Source of the DNA: Mesostigma viride
Taxonomy: Eukaryota; Streptophyta; Mesostigmatophyceae; Mesostigmatales; Mesostigmataceae
Assembly: GCA_009746045.1 (NCBI GenBank)
Contig: RPFO01000832.1
Coordinates: forward strand, 1 to 23,435
Reading direction: 5' to 3'
Length of the DNA stretch: 23,435 nt
Positions 1-9,055 of this stretch are shown here, in pieces; the stretch's first letter is position 1; each line of letters begins with the position of its first letter. Under the pieces are notes generated by a model. That model was not told the DNA's origin. It saw only the letters and a list, made by a program, of their open reading frames with translations, and ran no database searches. A program made the position numbers and the translations under genes.

Positions 1-123
1 AGGATTATGTATGGAGACATGGTGGCATTATATGGAGACATGGTGCATTATATGGAGACATGGTGCATTATATGGAGACATGGTACATTATATGGAGACA
101 TGGTGCATTATATGGACACATGG
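1..123. repeat. 20-bp tandem repeat
   Basis: About six copies of a 20-bp unit (gcattatatggagacatggt with small variants) run from the window edge, and the last copy is changed (ggacacatgg). The array probably continues to the left of the window. No coding potential is seen. Confidence 0.9.
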
Positions 124-510
124 AATTGAGAGTGCTTTTCGAGAAATGATCACGGCTTGAAAGCAGCCCTCCCTCCATGGTCAATAACTTGTGAGTGTGG
201 TGGTGGGTGTCGATACCACAACATTAGAGATGCGATTCCTGGTGGTTATGAAAAGCCAAGAGGACCTAAAAAAGGACATCGCGATTTGTGGCTGTGTGCG
301 GGGCTTGGGCAAGGGTGGGATGGATTGGTTGATAGTTGATACAGTATGTAGTCAAAGGTCACGAGTGCGGTGCATTGTACATGCAAGTTGCTGCTTGACA
401 TGTGCAGCAAACCATGGTCTGATGTTGATATGGGTTCAAGAAAGTAGTTAGTGGGAGGATTGCAGCGTACGAAGCGGGAGGACGGGCCCAAACAAACAAA
501 CAAAAAAAAG
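124..510. other. No recognisable gene
   Basis: This is unique-looking sequence with short open frames of 60-86 codons on both strands. None of them resembles a known family. I see no RNA gene here. Confidence 0.5.
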
Positions 511-514
511 GAAT

Positions 515-582
515 GATGGCCCCCTGATGGAAGAATGGCCCCCTAATGGGATAATGACCCCCTAATGGAAAAAATGGCCCTT
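515..582. repeat. Imperfect ~19-bp tandem repeat
   Basis: Three to four copies of a unit close to atggccccctaatggaaga, with point changes and one-base length differences. Confidence 0.75.
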
Positions 583-614
583 CGTGGCTCTATTAAACAA
601 AGAGCCATGAGTGT

Positions 615-1190
615 ACCGAATAAAACACGAGTCCACTACCTGGGGGAGCACGGAAAGCCTCGTGAGAACGCTTGACCTCACAGAGCCCACCGATGATATT
701 GGATGGTTCGTCTTATAGGATGGCTTATGTTGTAGAGGGGTAGCGATGTATCTGGAGGAGCACAGAATTCCTCTTGCTTGATGACCAGAGACGAGCTGTG
801 TGTGTTCTTAAAATGTCACGTTGCAGAGGGGCTGTGAGATATGCATTCCCTTGGGAGCGCGGAAGAAATCTCCCACGATGACCATCGCAGGGCGGACGTA
901 GTTTCCTAAATGTCATTTGGGAGGGGCCCTGGCAGTGCGATGAGTATTACCTGGAGGAGCACGGAACGACTCCTCCTTAATGATCGGGCCGGGACGGAAC
1001 TCGACCAGCAGGCTGTTGTTTGGCGCGCAGCAGCACCTGGTTTACTCCGATGGTAGTGTGCAATACACAGATGGGCGCAGGCAGAAAGTTGTGCATGGAG
1101 CGAGAACGAGAGGCTGTTATGCGGCGCACAGAAGCACCTGGTAGTTACCCGCCGGAATGTTCCGCTAGGCTTCGCGAGAGCCACCGCTCA
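615..1190. repeat. Degenerate ~100-bp tandem repeat
   Basis: Related blocks recur about every 100 bp. The anchor (ct)ggaggagcacgga is found near 642, 754, 853 and 953, each followed by a tcctc..tgatgacc-like stretch. The anchor ggctgtt...gcgcgcagcagcacctggt near 1013 is repeated near 1113. The first spacing is about 111 bp and the rest are about 100 bp. Divergence is high, so this is an old array. No open frame follows the period. Confidence 0.7.
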
Positions 1191-1197
1191 TCGGATG

Positions 1198-1245
1198 CTG
1201 ACCATTATAGCGACCATGATAGTGACCATGATAGTGACCATGACC
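1198..1245. repeat. 12-bp tandem repeat (agtgaccatgat)
   Basis: About four copies of a 12-bp unit sit between the degenerate ~100-bp repeats and the 49-bp satellite. Confidence 0.8.
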
Positions 1246-1439
1246 AGTACACAGTGCTTTACGATGGTAACACCCTCTCTCCGTGTCCCGCGTTGTGTCT
1301 GATGGGATGGCGGAGAATGGGGGAGGCCCAACACCGGCATGCTATGGCTGCGCAAGGCGACGCCCTAAACAGATGGATTTGGAAAATGTTGTGCCCCATG
1401 GCCTGCACTGGTTCTCTCATCGCTGTTGCGCCCCATGGC

Positions 1440-3063
1440 ACGAATACGCAGAGCTAGGAGGGAGGTCAAGGGATGAGGGGGCAGAGAGCATCTAATCGAA
1501 TGCGCAGAGTTGGGAGATGGGATGAGGGGGCAGAGAGCATCTAATCGAATGCGCAGAGTTGGGAGATGGGATGAGGGGGCAGAGAGCATCTAATCGAATG
1601 CGCAGAGTTGGGAGATGGGATGAGGGGGCAGAGAGCATCTAATCGAATGCGCAGAGTTGGGAGATGGGATGAGGGGGCAGAGAGCATCTAATCGAATGCG
1701 CAGAGTTGGGAGATGGGATGAGGGGGCAGAGAGCATCTAATCGAATGCGCAGAGTTGGGAGATGGGATGAGGGGGCAGAGAGCATCTAATCGAATGCGCA
1801 GAGTTGGGAGATGGGATGAGGGGGCAGAGAGCATCTAATCGAATGCGCAGAGTTGGGAGATGGGATGAGGGGGCAGAGAGCATCTAATCGAATGCGCAGA
1901 GTTGGGAGATGGGATGAGGGGGCAGAGAGCATCTAATCGAATGCGCAGAGTTGGGAGATGGGATGAGGGGCAGAGAGCATCTAATCGAATGCGCAGAGTT
2001 GGGAGATGGGATGAGGGGGCAGAGAGCATCTAATCGAATGCGCAGAGTTGGGAGATGGGATGAGGGGGCAGAGAGCATCTAATCGAATGCGCAGAGTTGG
2101 GAGATGGGATGAGGGGGCAGAGAGCATCTAATCGAATGCGCAGAGTTGGGAGATGGGATGAGGGGGCAGAGAGCATCTAATCGAATGCGCAGAGTTGGGA
2201 GATGGATGAGGGGGCAGAGAGCATCTAATCGAATGCGCAGAGTTGGGAGATGGGATGAGGGGGCAGAGAGCATCTAATCGAATGCGCAGAGTTGGGAGAT
2301 GGGATGAGGGGGCAGAGAGCATCTAATCGAATGCGCAGAGTTGGGAGATGGGATGAGGGGGCAGAGAGCATCTAATCGAATGCGCAGAGTTGGGAGATGG
2401 GATGAGGGGGCAGAGAGCATCTAATCGAATGCGCAGAGTTGGGAGATGGGATGAGGGGGCAGAGAGCATCTAATCGAATGCGCAGAGTTGGGAGATGGGA
2501 TGAGGGGGCAGAGAGCATCTAATCGAATGCGCAGAGTTGGGAGATGGGATGAGGGGCAGAGAGCATCTAATCGAATGCGCAGAGTTGGGAGATGGGATGA
2601 GGGGGCAGAGAGCATCTAATCGAATGCGCAGAGTTGGGAGATGGGATGAGGGGGCAGAGAGCATCTAATCGAATGCGCAGAGTTGGGAGATGGGATGAGG
2701 GGGCAGAGAGCATCTAATCGAATGCGCAGAGTTGGGAGATGGGATGAGGGGGCAGAGAGCATCTAATCGAATGCGCAGAGTTGGGAGATGGGATGAGGGG
2801 GCAGAGAGCATCTAATCGAATGCGCAGAGTTGGGAGATGGGATGAGGGGGCAGAGAGCATCTAATCGAATGCGCAGAGTTGGGAGATGGGATGAGGGGGC
2901 AGAGAGCATCTAATCGAATGCGCAGAGTTGGGAGATGGGATGAGGGGGCAGAGAGCATCTAATCGAATGCGCAGAGTTGGGAGATGGGATGAGGGGGCAG
3001 AGAGCATCTAATCGAATGCGCAGAGTTAGGAGATGTGATGAGGGGGTAGAGAGCATCTAATCG
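1440..3063. repeat. 49-bp satellite array, about 33 copies
   Basis: The unit begins gagttgggagatgggatgag and ends catctaatcgaatgcgca. Interior copies are almost identical. The left edge (1440-1500) and the last copy (3027-3063, with gttaggagatgtgatg) are diverged, as expected at satellite edges. Rare one-base deletions occur in a G run near 1969 and 2551, and in gatgggat near 2204. Because 49 is not a multiple of three, each frame cycles every three units and gives repetitive 64-codon open frames on the minus strand. These are artefacts, not genes. Confidence 0.97.
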
Positions 3064-3281
3064 GCATCGATTGGACTTGTGTTTCAACGGCATTGCCCGC
3101 ATAGACCAAAGTAGGTGATAGGCAGGCAAAGCAGGGCTACCACAACTAGGCACACTTCGCAGCTCGCCAGTCGCCACAGTACAGGGCCTTAACCTGCCCT
3201 CCTACCACGCCATCCCCGCAATTACCAATATGCAATTACCACCAACCCGCAATTACATTGTAAGCCATAGTGCCTGAGCTA
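3064..3281. other. Flank of TTAA element; possible duplicated intron
   Basis: There is no gene here. The last bases before the element (cctgagc, 3273-3279) match the exon/intron junction of the downstream gene (5228-5234). A stretch at 3151-3169 ending gcagctcgcc resembles the intron sequence around 5129-5148. This suggests that the region is the intron part of a small tandem duplication, now split by the element at 3282-5011. Confidence 0.4.
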
Positions 3282-3285
3282 TTAA

Positions 3286-3326
3286 CACGTCGTTTGTATC
3301 CAGTCCTATGGAGAGGACTGAGTTGA
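3286..3326 (+). repeat. Left terminal inverted repeat
   Basis: Begins CACGTCGTTTGTA immediately after TTAA (3282-3285). It pairs with 4963-5007 in inverted orientation and lacks 4 bp relative to the right copy after the first 13 bases. Confidence 0.85.
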
Positions 3327-3349
3327 ACTCAGTCCTCTCCAGAGGATCG
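3301..3349. repeat. Subterminal palindromes (cagtcctctccagaggactg family)
   Basis: Two copies of a 20-bp near-palindrome (9-bp arms, 2-bp centre) lie back to back at 3301-3320 and 3329-3348. Together they also form a 13-bp perfect inverted repeat with a 1-bp spacer (agaggactgagtt / aactcagtcctct, 3312-3338). Further copies are at about 4621-4640 and 4969-4988. Repeated subterminal motifs of this kind are often transposase-binding sites in DNA transposons, but that role is inferred here. Confidence 0.75.
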
Positions 3350-4616
3350 AGTTTTTGGGTTTCGTAGAAAATTCGCCCCGGTCAGAATGCTTGACAAAAA
3401 AATTCTCTCAAAATTTATTCAAATACTACGTGAAAAGATCTTTCTTGGACATATTTTTGGGATTTTTTGGATTTGGTATGAGCGGTCAAATGTACGGTCA
3501 AAGTACAGGTGGTAAGGGTACTTTTTCCCGTGAAACGTGCGTTCCGGAAATGCACGACCTAGCCATGGCGGCTTGCGCCCATGCGTGCAGTTAACGTTTG
3601 CGGAAGAGTTAGCTGGCCAAACTCAGTAAATAGCTTTTATATGTCATATAGATGATACAACTCAACTTTTGGCTCGCGGGGATGCGATTTAGCAGGTGTC
3701 GGCGCTGTTCTTGCTAGAAAAAACTGCGATCAGACAGGTCGACGGAATTGACGACTGTGATTGCGTTCCGGCGCAAGTTCGAGGGTTTATAGGTTTCTTT
3801 CTACCTTTTATCGTGCATAGTATTAGAATAAATTGAGTGGCAAGCATAGATTTGATGATTTCGACCTCTCTGTCACGTCATGGTTTGTGTACCGCAAAGT
3901 GCCAGTTTTGCGGGCACCGCCTGGGCCAAGGTAACGCCGTCCGTGCCTGGTAAAGCTGGAATATCGTCGCCTCATCGCTTCTTAATGTTTGTACATGAGT
4001 TTGAGCTTGCAAGGAGTTGTCAGGTTCAAGTCTTGATGCTCTTTCTTGACCGTTGCCTGCCCCTCTCTAAAACCCCATTTTCAGATGATGTTACCAGGCG
4101 TTTGCCTTACCCCAGTGTAGTTGTGCAGGTTTTTAGGAGCTGTACAGGTTTGAACACCTTCATAGATGTTAGTTATTCCTATGCTTCGTTTATACTGCAT
4201 GGTTATGTGGCCATGGGTTGCATCAAGGGTGCTTTCAAGCTTATGCGGGTGAGTGAAAAGTCTTGGTGATAAACCACTGCCATCAGGTGCCAGCAACTAT
4301 GTTGGCCACACCATGGCAATGCAAAACAGTTTTAGCCATATCTATTCTTGTTAGAAACACATGAAATATGCTTTAATCTACCCATTATATTGGTGGTTGA
4401 CACTTATAATATAACCCTTTGTTGGTAGGTATCCAAACCCATTCCCTACGTGCAGGCATAGGCTCTCACACATGATAAGGTATAGTATAACTGCAATATG
4501 ATGATGCAAGTGTGTTGTCCTGTTATGCTTGAAGGGAAATGAGTTGATTGGGATGGTTGGTGGCCACGGTGGTGTGTAGTATGACCGCACTTACATGCTA
4601 GCATTTTGCTAGCAAA

Positions 4617-4670
4617 GGCTCAGTCCTCTCCAGAGGACTGGCAGTTTTTGGCGTGTTTCAGGCAGTGGCA
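4617..4670. repeat. Internal copy of the subterminal motif
   Basis: Carries cagtcctctccagaggactg followed by gcagtttttggcgtgtttc. This resembles the sequence following the left copy at 3329 (atcgagtttttgggtttcg). It may mark an internal duplication or an older nested end within the TTAA element. Confidence 0.55.
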
Positions 4671-4962
4671 GTGGCCAAATTGAGCCCAGTTTTTTGCCAC
4701 GTTTCAAGAACTTTATTTTGCACATGTTTAAGATTTTTGTGCATGCATACGGAATTGATTTATTTTTTTAATACACACCTATACATCAAAAAGTGCCAAA
4801 TCGCGAGTAAGGGTCAACACCCGAGTAAAATTCTACATGATCCGGTCCATGTATGATTTTTTACACATATTCCAGACACAGAGCAAGATATTAACTGCTA
4901 TTAGGCACCTCAAACATATGGGGTACCCCCCTGCCCTTTCTGCTACATGATCTCAAAGTTGG

Positions 4963-5007
4963 TCAACTCAGTCCTCTCCAGAGGACTGAGTCGGTACAAA
5001 CGACGTG
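4963..5007 (-). repeat. Right terminal inverted repeat
   Basis: Reverse-complement partner of 3286-3326, followed directly by TTAA at 5008-5011. Confidence 0.85.
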
Positions 5008-5011
5008 TTAA

Positions 5012-5068
5012 AATGCCGCTCTCCTCGATGGCATTCATGATGCAAGGGCCCTCCCCCGCCTTCTCAGC
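5012..5068 (-). pseudogene. Duplicated 3' tail of the scramblase-like exon
   Basis: Read on the minus strand, this encodes a peptide with EKAGEGPCIMNAIEESG. It is clearly homologous to DKAWEGPVIMNAMEKSDFW at the 3' end of the exon at 5229-5665; on the DNA level the gagggccct and atcatgaa blocks are shared. About 54 bp of exon sequence is duplicated. Homology resumes on the far side of the TTAA element (cctgagc at 3273-3279, next to the ancestral splice donor). The copy is therefore interrupted by that element only a few bases from its exon end. The donor GT has become GC in this copy. A short alternative exon cannot be excluded, but the insertion makes function unlikely. Confidence 0.7.
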
Positions 5069-5228
5069 ATATTATATCAACATTAACATTTTTTCCTAAT
5101 GTGCCTTGCGGAGCCATAGATTGCCAGGGCACATCATGCAGCTCGCCGCAGTAACCGCGACGAACAGCTGGATACGGTAATTAGTAAACAGCTGGAAACG
5201 TGTAGGACAGTTTCCAATTTTGACATAC
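5069..5228 (-). other. Probable intron of the scramblase-like gene
   Basis: The exon above ends in CAG|GTATGT on the minus strand (donor GT at 5228-5227). Conceptual translation past this point gives a cysteine/methionine-containing run without the conserved continuation expected of a scramblase, so it is taken as intron. No following exon of the domain can be found before the TTAA element or beyond it. Confidence 0.55.
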
Positions 5229-5665
5229 CTGAGCCAAAAGTCGCTCTTCTCCATCGCGTTCATGATGACAGGGCCCTCCCACGCCTTGTCGTGGTTACCC
5301 GGATGGATCGTGTACTTGTTCGCGACCTCGGCGAGTCCCTGCGTGACCGCTTCGAGCATCGACACTTTTTGCAAGATGGTCAAGCTCTTCAAGTTGCTCA
5401 GCGTCGCGGCGGTCCACTCGTCTAGCAGAGGCGTCTTGTCCGCCGGGCCCACGAACGCCGGCATGGGCGGAGGTGCCATCATTGCCTGAGGCGGGGGCGG
5501 CATGTTCGCGTAGTACGGAATAGCTCCCATACCGGCAGGCTGCTGCGCCATTTGCATCTGCATTGGGTACTGCTGCTGCGGGTACTGTTGCTGTGGGTAT
5601 TGCTGCTGGGGGTACTGCTGCTGCGGGTAATCCTGGGGCGGGTACTGCTGCTGCTGGTACTGCAT
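5229..5665 (-). CDS. Phospholipid scramblase-like protein, N-terminal exon (partial)
   Basis: The exon runs from ATG at 5665 for 145 codons plus two bases to a CAG|GTATGT donor. Residues 1-40 are five or so QQQYP repeats, followed by a Pro/Met-rich stretch (41-75). From about residue 80 the sequence LLDEW..LKSLTILQKVSMLEAVTQ...EVANKYTI...VIMNAMEKSDFWLR follows the N-terminal part of the phospholipid scramblase family (hydrophobic LLE-x-T segment, then an NKY-like turn, then the xxAxEKSDxxxR strand). Scramblases are membrane-associated proteins in which Pro-rich N-termini of this kind are common. Only about the first third of the domain is present. The rest would be in later exons that I cannot find, because the region downstream is a repeat and a transposon. 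The open frame extends upstream to 6169 but has no convincing coding character above 5665. The family call rests on pattern recall, not a search. Alternatives are an unrelated Q/P-rich protein or a gene fragment. Confidence 0.55.
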
Positions 5666-6172
5666 TGTGAAGGCTGCCTCGTCAACCAATATCCTGTAAG
5701 GTTGTTGTCCAAACGCCGACGGCAAATGTCCACTGGAATACAGTAGGCTCGGCGACCTCTTACTTCGACAAGGCGAGGGGCACGGGCTTAACCCAAAATG
5801 CGGCAACAATGCAATAGGCAAACAGTGCGAAGCACTACAAGGACTAAAGCAGCATCGCTTGCGACCGCGTGGGCGCGAAGATGGCGGTGGTTGCACGACC
5901 TTTATTTTGCTGTCCAAGTCCTTCGAGTGCTGGGCAAGAGGGCAGCTATCGGATCGACGGAGAGAATTACGACGAATGTGGGGCGTACCTTTTCCGCTAG
6001 CGCGTTCCCGTACATGAGATCCCATCCGAAACGTCCGCCTTCCACTGGACGCGGGAACTGTTCCCGTGGACAACGCTCTTTCTATTTGTAGAAAGTCCGT
6101 ATCTGTTCTGCGCTGTGACCTGGAACGACGGTACTTACAAGACTTACAAATCTGATAGATGCCCGACACCCA
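5666..6172 (-). other. Possible 5' leader of the scramblase-like gene
   Basis: The same minus-strand frame stays open to 6169 but encodes an Arg/Ser/Cys/Pro-rich sequence without domains. I treat it as 5' UTR or upstream flank. I could not identify a TATA box or initiator with confidence. Confidence 0.3.
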
Positions 6173-6607
6173 AACGGTGCCCTCGGCTACCGGTACCGGT
6201 TACCGGGCGAGGCAATCGGTACCGGTACCGGTTACCGTCGGTTACCGGTACCGGTACCCAAAGGCATGCCGAACCAGTAAAGGCCGGCTAAAAGTCCAGT
6301 GCAACTGTGCTAGTAGTACTCGTTACCATCGGTTACAGGTACCGACGGTGTTACCGGTTACCGTTACCATATTGCTGTCTGAGAGACTGACGACATCCTT
6401 GCCGGGACCAGGTCGGGACGGCTGTTGGCACTTGGCGCAGCGCCCAAGTAACGGTAACCGAGTGGTAACCGAGTACAGGTCTCGGTTACCGAGGATGGCC
6501 TTCGGTACCGGTACCGGTTACCGGGGAGGCCGTCCGTTACCGGTATCGGTACTACCGGTAACCGGTTCCGGTAACCGACCCCGGCGTAACCGACCCAACC
6601 CTAGCTA
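6173..6607. repeat. GGTACC/GGTTACC palindromic repeat block 1
   Basis: Dense, irregular alternation of ggtaccg, ggttaccg and their complements (for example accggtaccggttaccg). It ends in cgacccaaccctag. The units are themselves palindromic or near-palindromic, so the block can fold on either strand. Open frames through it give Tyr-Arg-Tyr-Arg or Gly-Tyr-Arg runs, which are products of the repeat. Confidence 0.85.
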
Positions 6608-6689
6608 GAGAAACTATGCCTGGACGTATCTGGTGCCAGTATATACTTGTAGCGATTAGTCATTGAGGTGCTACAAAGTGAGTACGTAC

Positions 6690-6871
6690 GGCTACTAGGA
6701 TGCAAAGTACCCAATACTGGTACCCGATGGTACCCGAGGCCGGGTACCCGGTACTGATACCGAGAAGCGTTGGCCAGTAACCGGCCCGGTACCGGTACCG
6801 ATACCCGAGGTCAGTACCGATACCGTCGGATACCGGTAGGGCTTGACCTGGTACCCGACCCAACCCTACTA
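6690..6871. repeat. GGTACC/GGTTACC palindromic repeat block 2
   Basis: Same repeat vocabulary as block 1 with more gtacccga and ataccg variants. It also ends in cgacccaaccctac, so the two blocks share a common boundary sequence. Confidence 0.8.
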
Positions 6872-7819
6872 GCTTATACGTAAAAAAGGTGTCGCCTCGT
6901 CGGAACGTCGGAACGTAAGAACTTGTACTGGCTACATAAGGAACACCCCGGCCAGATTGACGACAAGTTTTGGTAGGAAAATGCGGTTCAACGAGCTGTT
7001 TGTCGTTGTTGGGCCTTGTCGCGCCGAAGAAGACGTGTCGATCAGCAACACTCATCGTTGTAAATCTTCAGCAATTACACGTTATGCTTACTTCAGTTCG
7101 ATTGAGCTCGACACTATAAGCAGCTTATTATTCGCTGTATCCATAATAAAAGTGTTCATGACAACCATGAGCCCTCGAGTCGTGACAGCGGACGTCACTC
7201 TGAAGGGGTTGGCTTACTACGATAACCACGGCGTGCCAATCGACATCAATGATGCTGGCTGCATGGTCGTTGGAGCCAGTAAACTGCCCCTCGCGACAAA
7301 AATGCTATCGCTAGTTTCGGTAGACGGCTCCAATTAGTTGGCTCCTTAGTAGCCGTGGAGGAGGCTTCCATTTTGGCTCCGCTATCGGATGCCGGCTCGA
7401 CCTGGCCATGGATTTGGTCGGGACAGGGAAGTTCCCGCCTTAACCCCTCAACCGTCCTCGTGCCGATTTTCGACTGCGAGTTTATCTCATGCCTCACGTT
7501 CTGCACGAGTTTGTGAGCCCTGTAGGGATTTGGCGTGAAGGTTTTTTGGGGAACCAGCTAGACCACTGAAAAGATCTACATTCACTCTATCCGTAGGACA
7601 CTTGTCTGACGGTAGTTGACCACCGTATCAGGGTGGAAACCCTGGTCAAAGTCAAGGGGGTACTGGGGTACCCTGGTGCACAGCTGTCTGAGTAGGGAAA
7701 TAACCCAGTTATTTTTAGAACAAGCTGATGGGTCCCTGGGACAGTTACAATTTTTAGTGTTTGTATCCCATACTAACTAAAAAATCTATCTACAAAACCC
7801 GGGAGTTAATTTTACGGGG
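6872..7819. other. No recognisable gene between repeat blocks
   Basis: The longest frame (6957-7337, plus strand) opens with TTG rather than ATG and matches no family I know. The remaining sequence is of unique appearance. No RNA gene or clear promoter is seen. Confidence 0.45.
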
Positions 7820-8300
7820 CGTAAACGCCCCGGTTGAGGTTACCGGGGCGGTTACTGGCCAGTAACCATGTACGTTTAAGGTTACCGGCCAGGTTACCGG
7901 CCGGTAACCCGGAATGCAACAGACTAAATACCGGCCGGTAATGGTTACCGGGCGGTAATAGTTACCGGAACGTTTACTGGGCGGTAACTTTTACCGGAGC
8001 CGTAACCATGCCCGTAACCTATCTGGGTTACGGTCATGGTTACGGCCCAAGTAGAAGTTACCGGGCGGTAAACTGGCATGGTTACGGGACCAGTTCTGAG
8101 AACCGGGATGGGTTACCGGCATGGTTACGGGACCAGTTCTGATAACCGGGCCTGGCTACTGGCCTGGTTACGGGTCCGTCAACCGTCCCGTAACCTGCAG
8201 TAGTTACGGCCCAGTAGTTAACCCTGGCTACTGCGGTGGTTACGGGGCCGGTTATGCCCAGTAATAATAGTAACCCATGCCTACAACGCAGCCTGTCCGG
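7820..8300. repeat. GGTTACCGG/GGTAACC palindromic repeat block 3
   Basis: Third and most diverged block, with frequent ggttaccgg, ggccggtaacc and gttacggg units. It includes a 43-bp direct duplication containing ggcatggttacgggaccagt (about 8075 and 8118). Many adjacent units are inverted relative to each other (for example ttactggccagtaa). Confidence 0.8.
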
Positions 8301-8747
8301 GTTATGGCCCCGAATTCTAAAATGCATTGACCCCGGCTATGGTGAGTGGCTTGCATGATATGGTGCTTTTCAAGATGCATTTTTGAATTAGGCATTTCAT
8401 TAAAATGTTTAAGAAGTCATTAATAATCAATTGCACGAATCACTTCCATCCGATGTTGTCAACGTGGGCTTCATGATGAAATCGTGGAGATGACGCACAT
8501 GAAGTTCACGGAACATCTTAGGTAATAAATCAAGCCGTTACGGCAGTAGAACCTTGGCCGATGAGGGTGGCGTCTTGAAGCTGTTGTCACCCTCAAGTCC
8601 GCTCGGCCAGGGGTAATCGCCCATGTTGATTTGAAAGGTACCGCCGTCCATATGGCGGCTCCGCTTTTGGTGCGAGTTGACCAACTTCCCGTCTTAATCA
8701 TTCCGGATTGCCTGCAGTTCATTCCGCCTTTGTCCAAGTAAGACAGC
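8301..8747. other. No recognisable gene
   Basis: Unique-looking sequence with only short open frames. Nothing supports a coding or RNA gene. Confidence 0.45.
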
Positions 8748-9055
8748 AACTGTCACGCACTCATAGAAAACGCAAAATGCCCCGAATGCAGTTACGGCCA
8801 TACGGTAGCGAGGAATAGCAGTTGAAATTTCTAGTACACAGGCAACTAGTAAGAAAAGGGACGATGCGTGCACCACCACCAATACGTACGTGCATCCCTC
8901 TCTTGAAAATGACAGCATCTTCCATGCCGTCCAAGAAAAACGCAACGTATTTAACATGAACCCGAATGCAGTTACGGTCGTAGAGTAGTGAGGACTGGCA
9001 GCTGAAAGTTCTAGTTGATGGGCTGAGAATAAGGAAAAAAATGATGCGTGCACTC
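8748..9055. repeat. 180-bp direct duplication, two copies
   Basis: The block containing ccgaatgcagttacgg (8782 and 8962), followed by ag(t/c)(t/g)gaaa.ttctagt and gatgcgtgcac (about 8862 and 9042), occurs twice at an offset of 180 bp. Between the copies lies a diverged unit of the ~50-bp minisatellite that follows (acgtgcatccctctcttgaa). The duplication and the minisatellite therefore share an edge. Confidence 0.8.

Larger units (their letters stand above)
3282..5011. mobile_element. Non-autonomous TIR element with TTAA ends
   Basis: Both ends read TTAA followed, inward, by CACGTCGTTTGTA in inverted orientation. The homology continues through tggagaggactgagttga, giving inverted repeats of 41 bp (3286-3326) and 45 bp (4963-5007) that differ by a 4-bp gap and about three substitutions. 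The interior (about 1.6 kb, AT-richer than its surroundings) has only short open frames, the longest about 129 codons at 3880-4269, and no recognisable transposase. The termini and TTAA flanks fit a cut-and-paste DNA transposon derivative that would depend on a transposase made elsewhere. TTAA targets are typical of the piggyBac superfamily, but the terminal bases are not the usual piggyBac CCC, so the superfamily stays open. It is inserted in the duplicated exon tail at 5012-5068. Confidence 0.8.

Noticed and set aside
1440-3063. CRISPR-like array
   Set aside because: The repeats are directly adjacent with no variable spacers, and the sequence is eukaryotic.
1835-3177. Repeated 64-codon minus-strand open frames
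   Set aside because: They are translations of the 49-bp satellite, which shifts phase with each unit.
3880-4269. 129-codon frame inside the TTAA element as a transposase
   Set aside because: It is too short and has no DDE/DDD-like or other transposase features.
3282-5011. Assignment of the TIR element to piggyBac
   Set aside because: TTAA flanks alone are not enough. The termini do not start with the usual CCC, there is no transposase, and target duplication is uncertain.
6159-7055. Open frames encoding Tyr-Arg or Gly-Tyr-Arg runs
   Set aside because: They follow the GGTACC/GGTTACC repeat and have no domain outside it.
6957-7337. Plus-strand frame of 126 codons
   Set aside because: It begins at TTG, resembles no family and has no visible gene signals. 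It could be a real exon, but nothing supports that.
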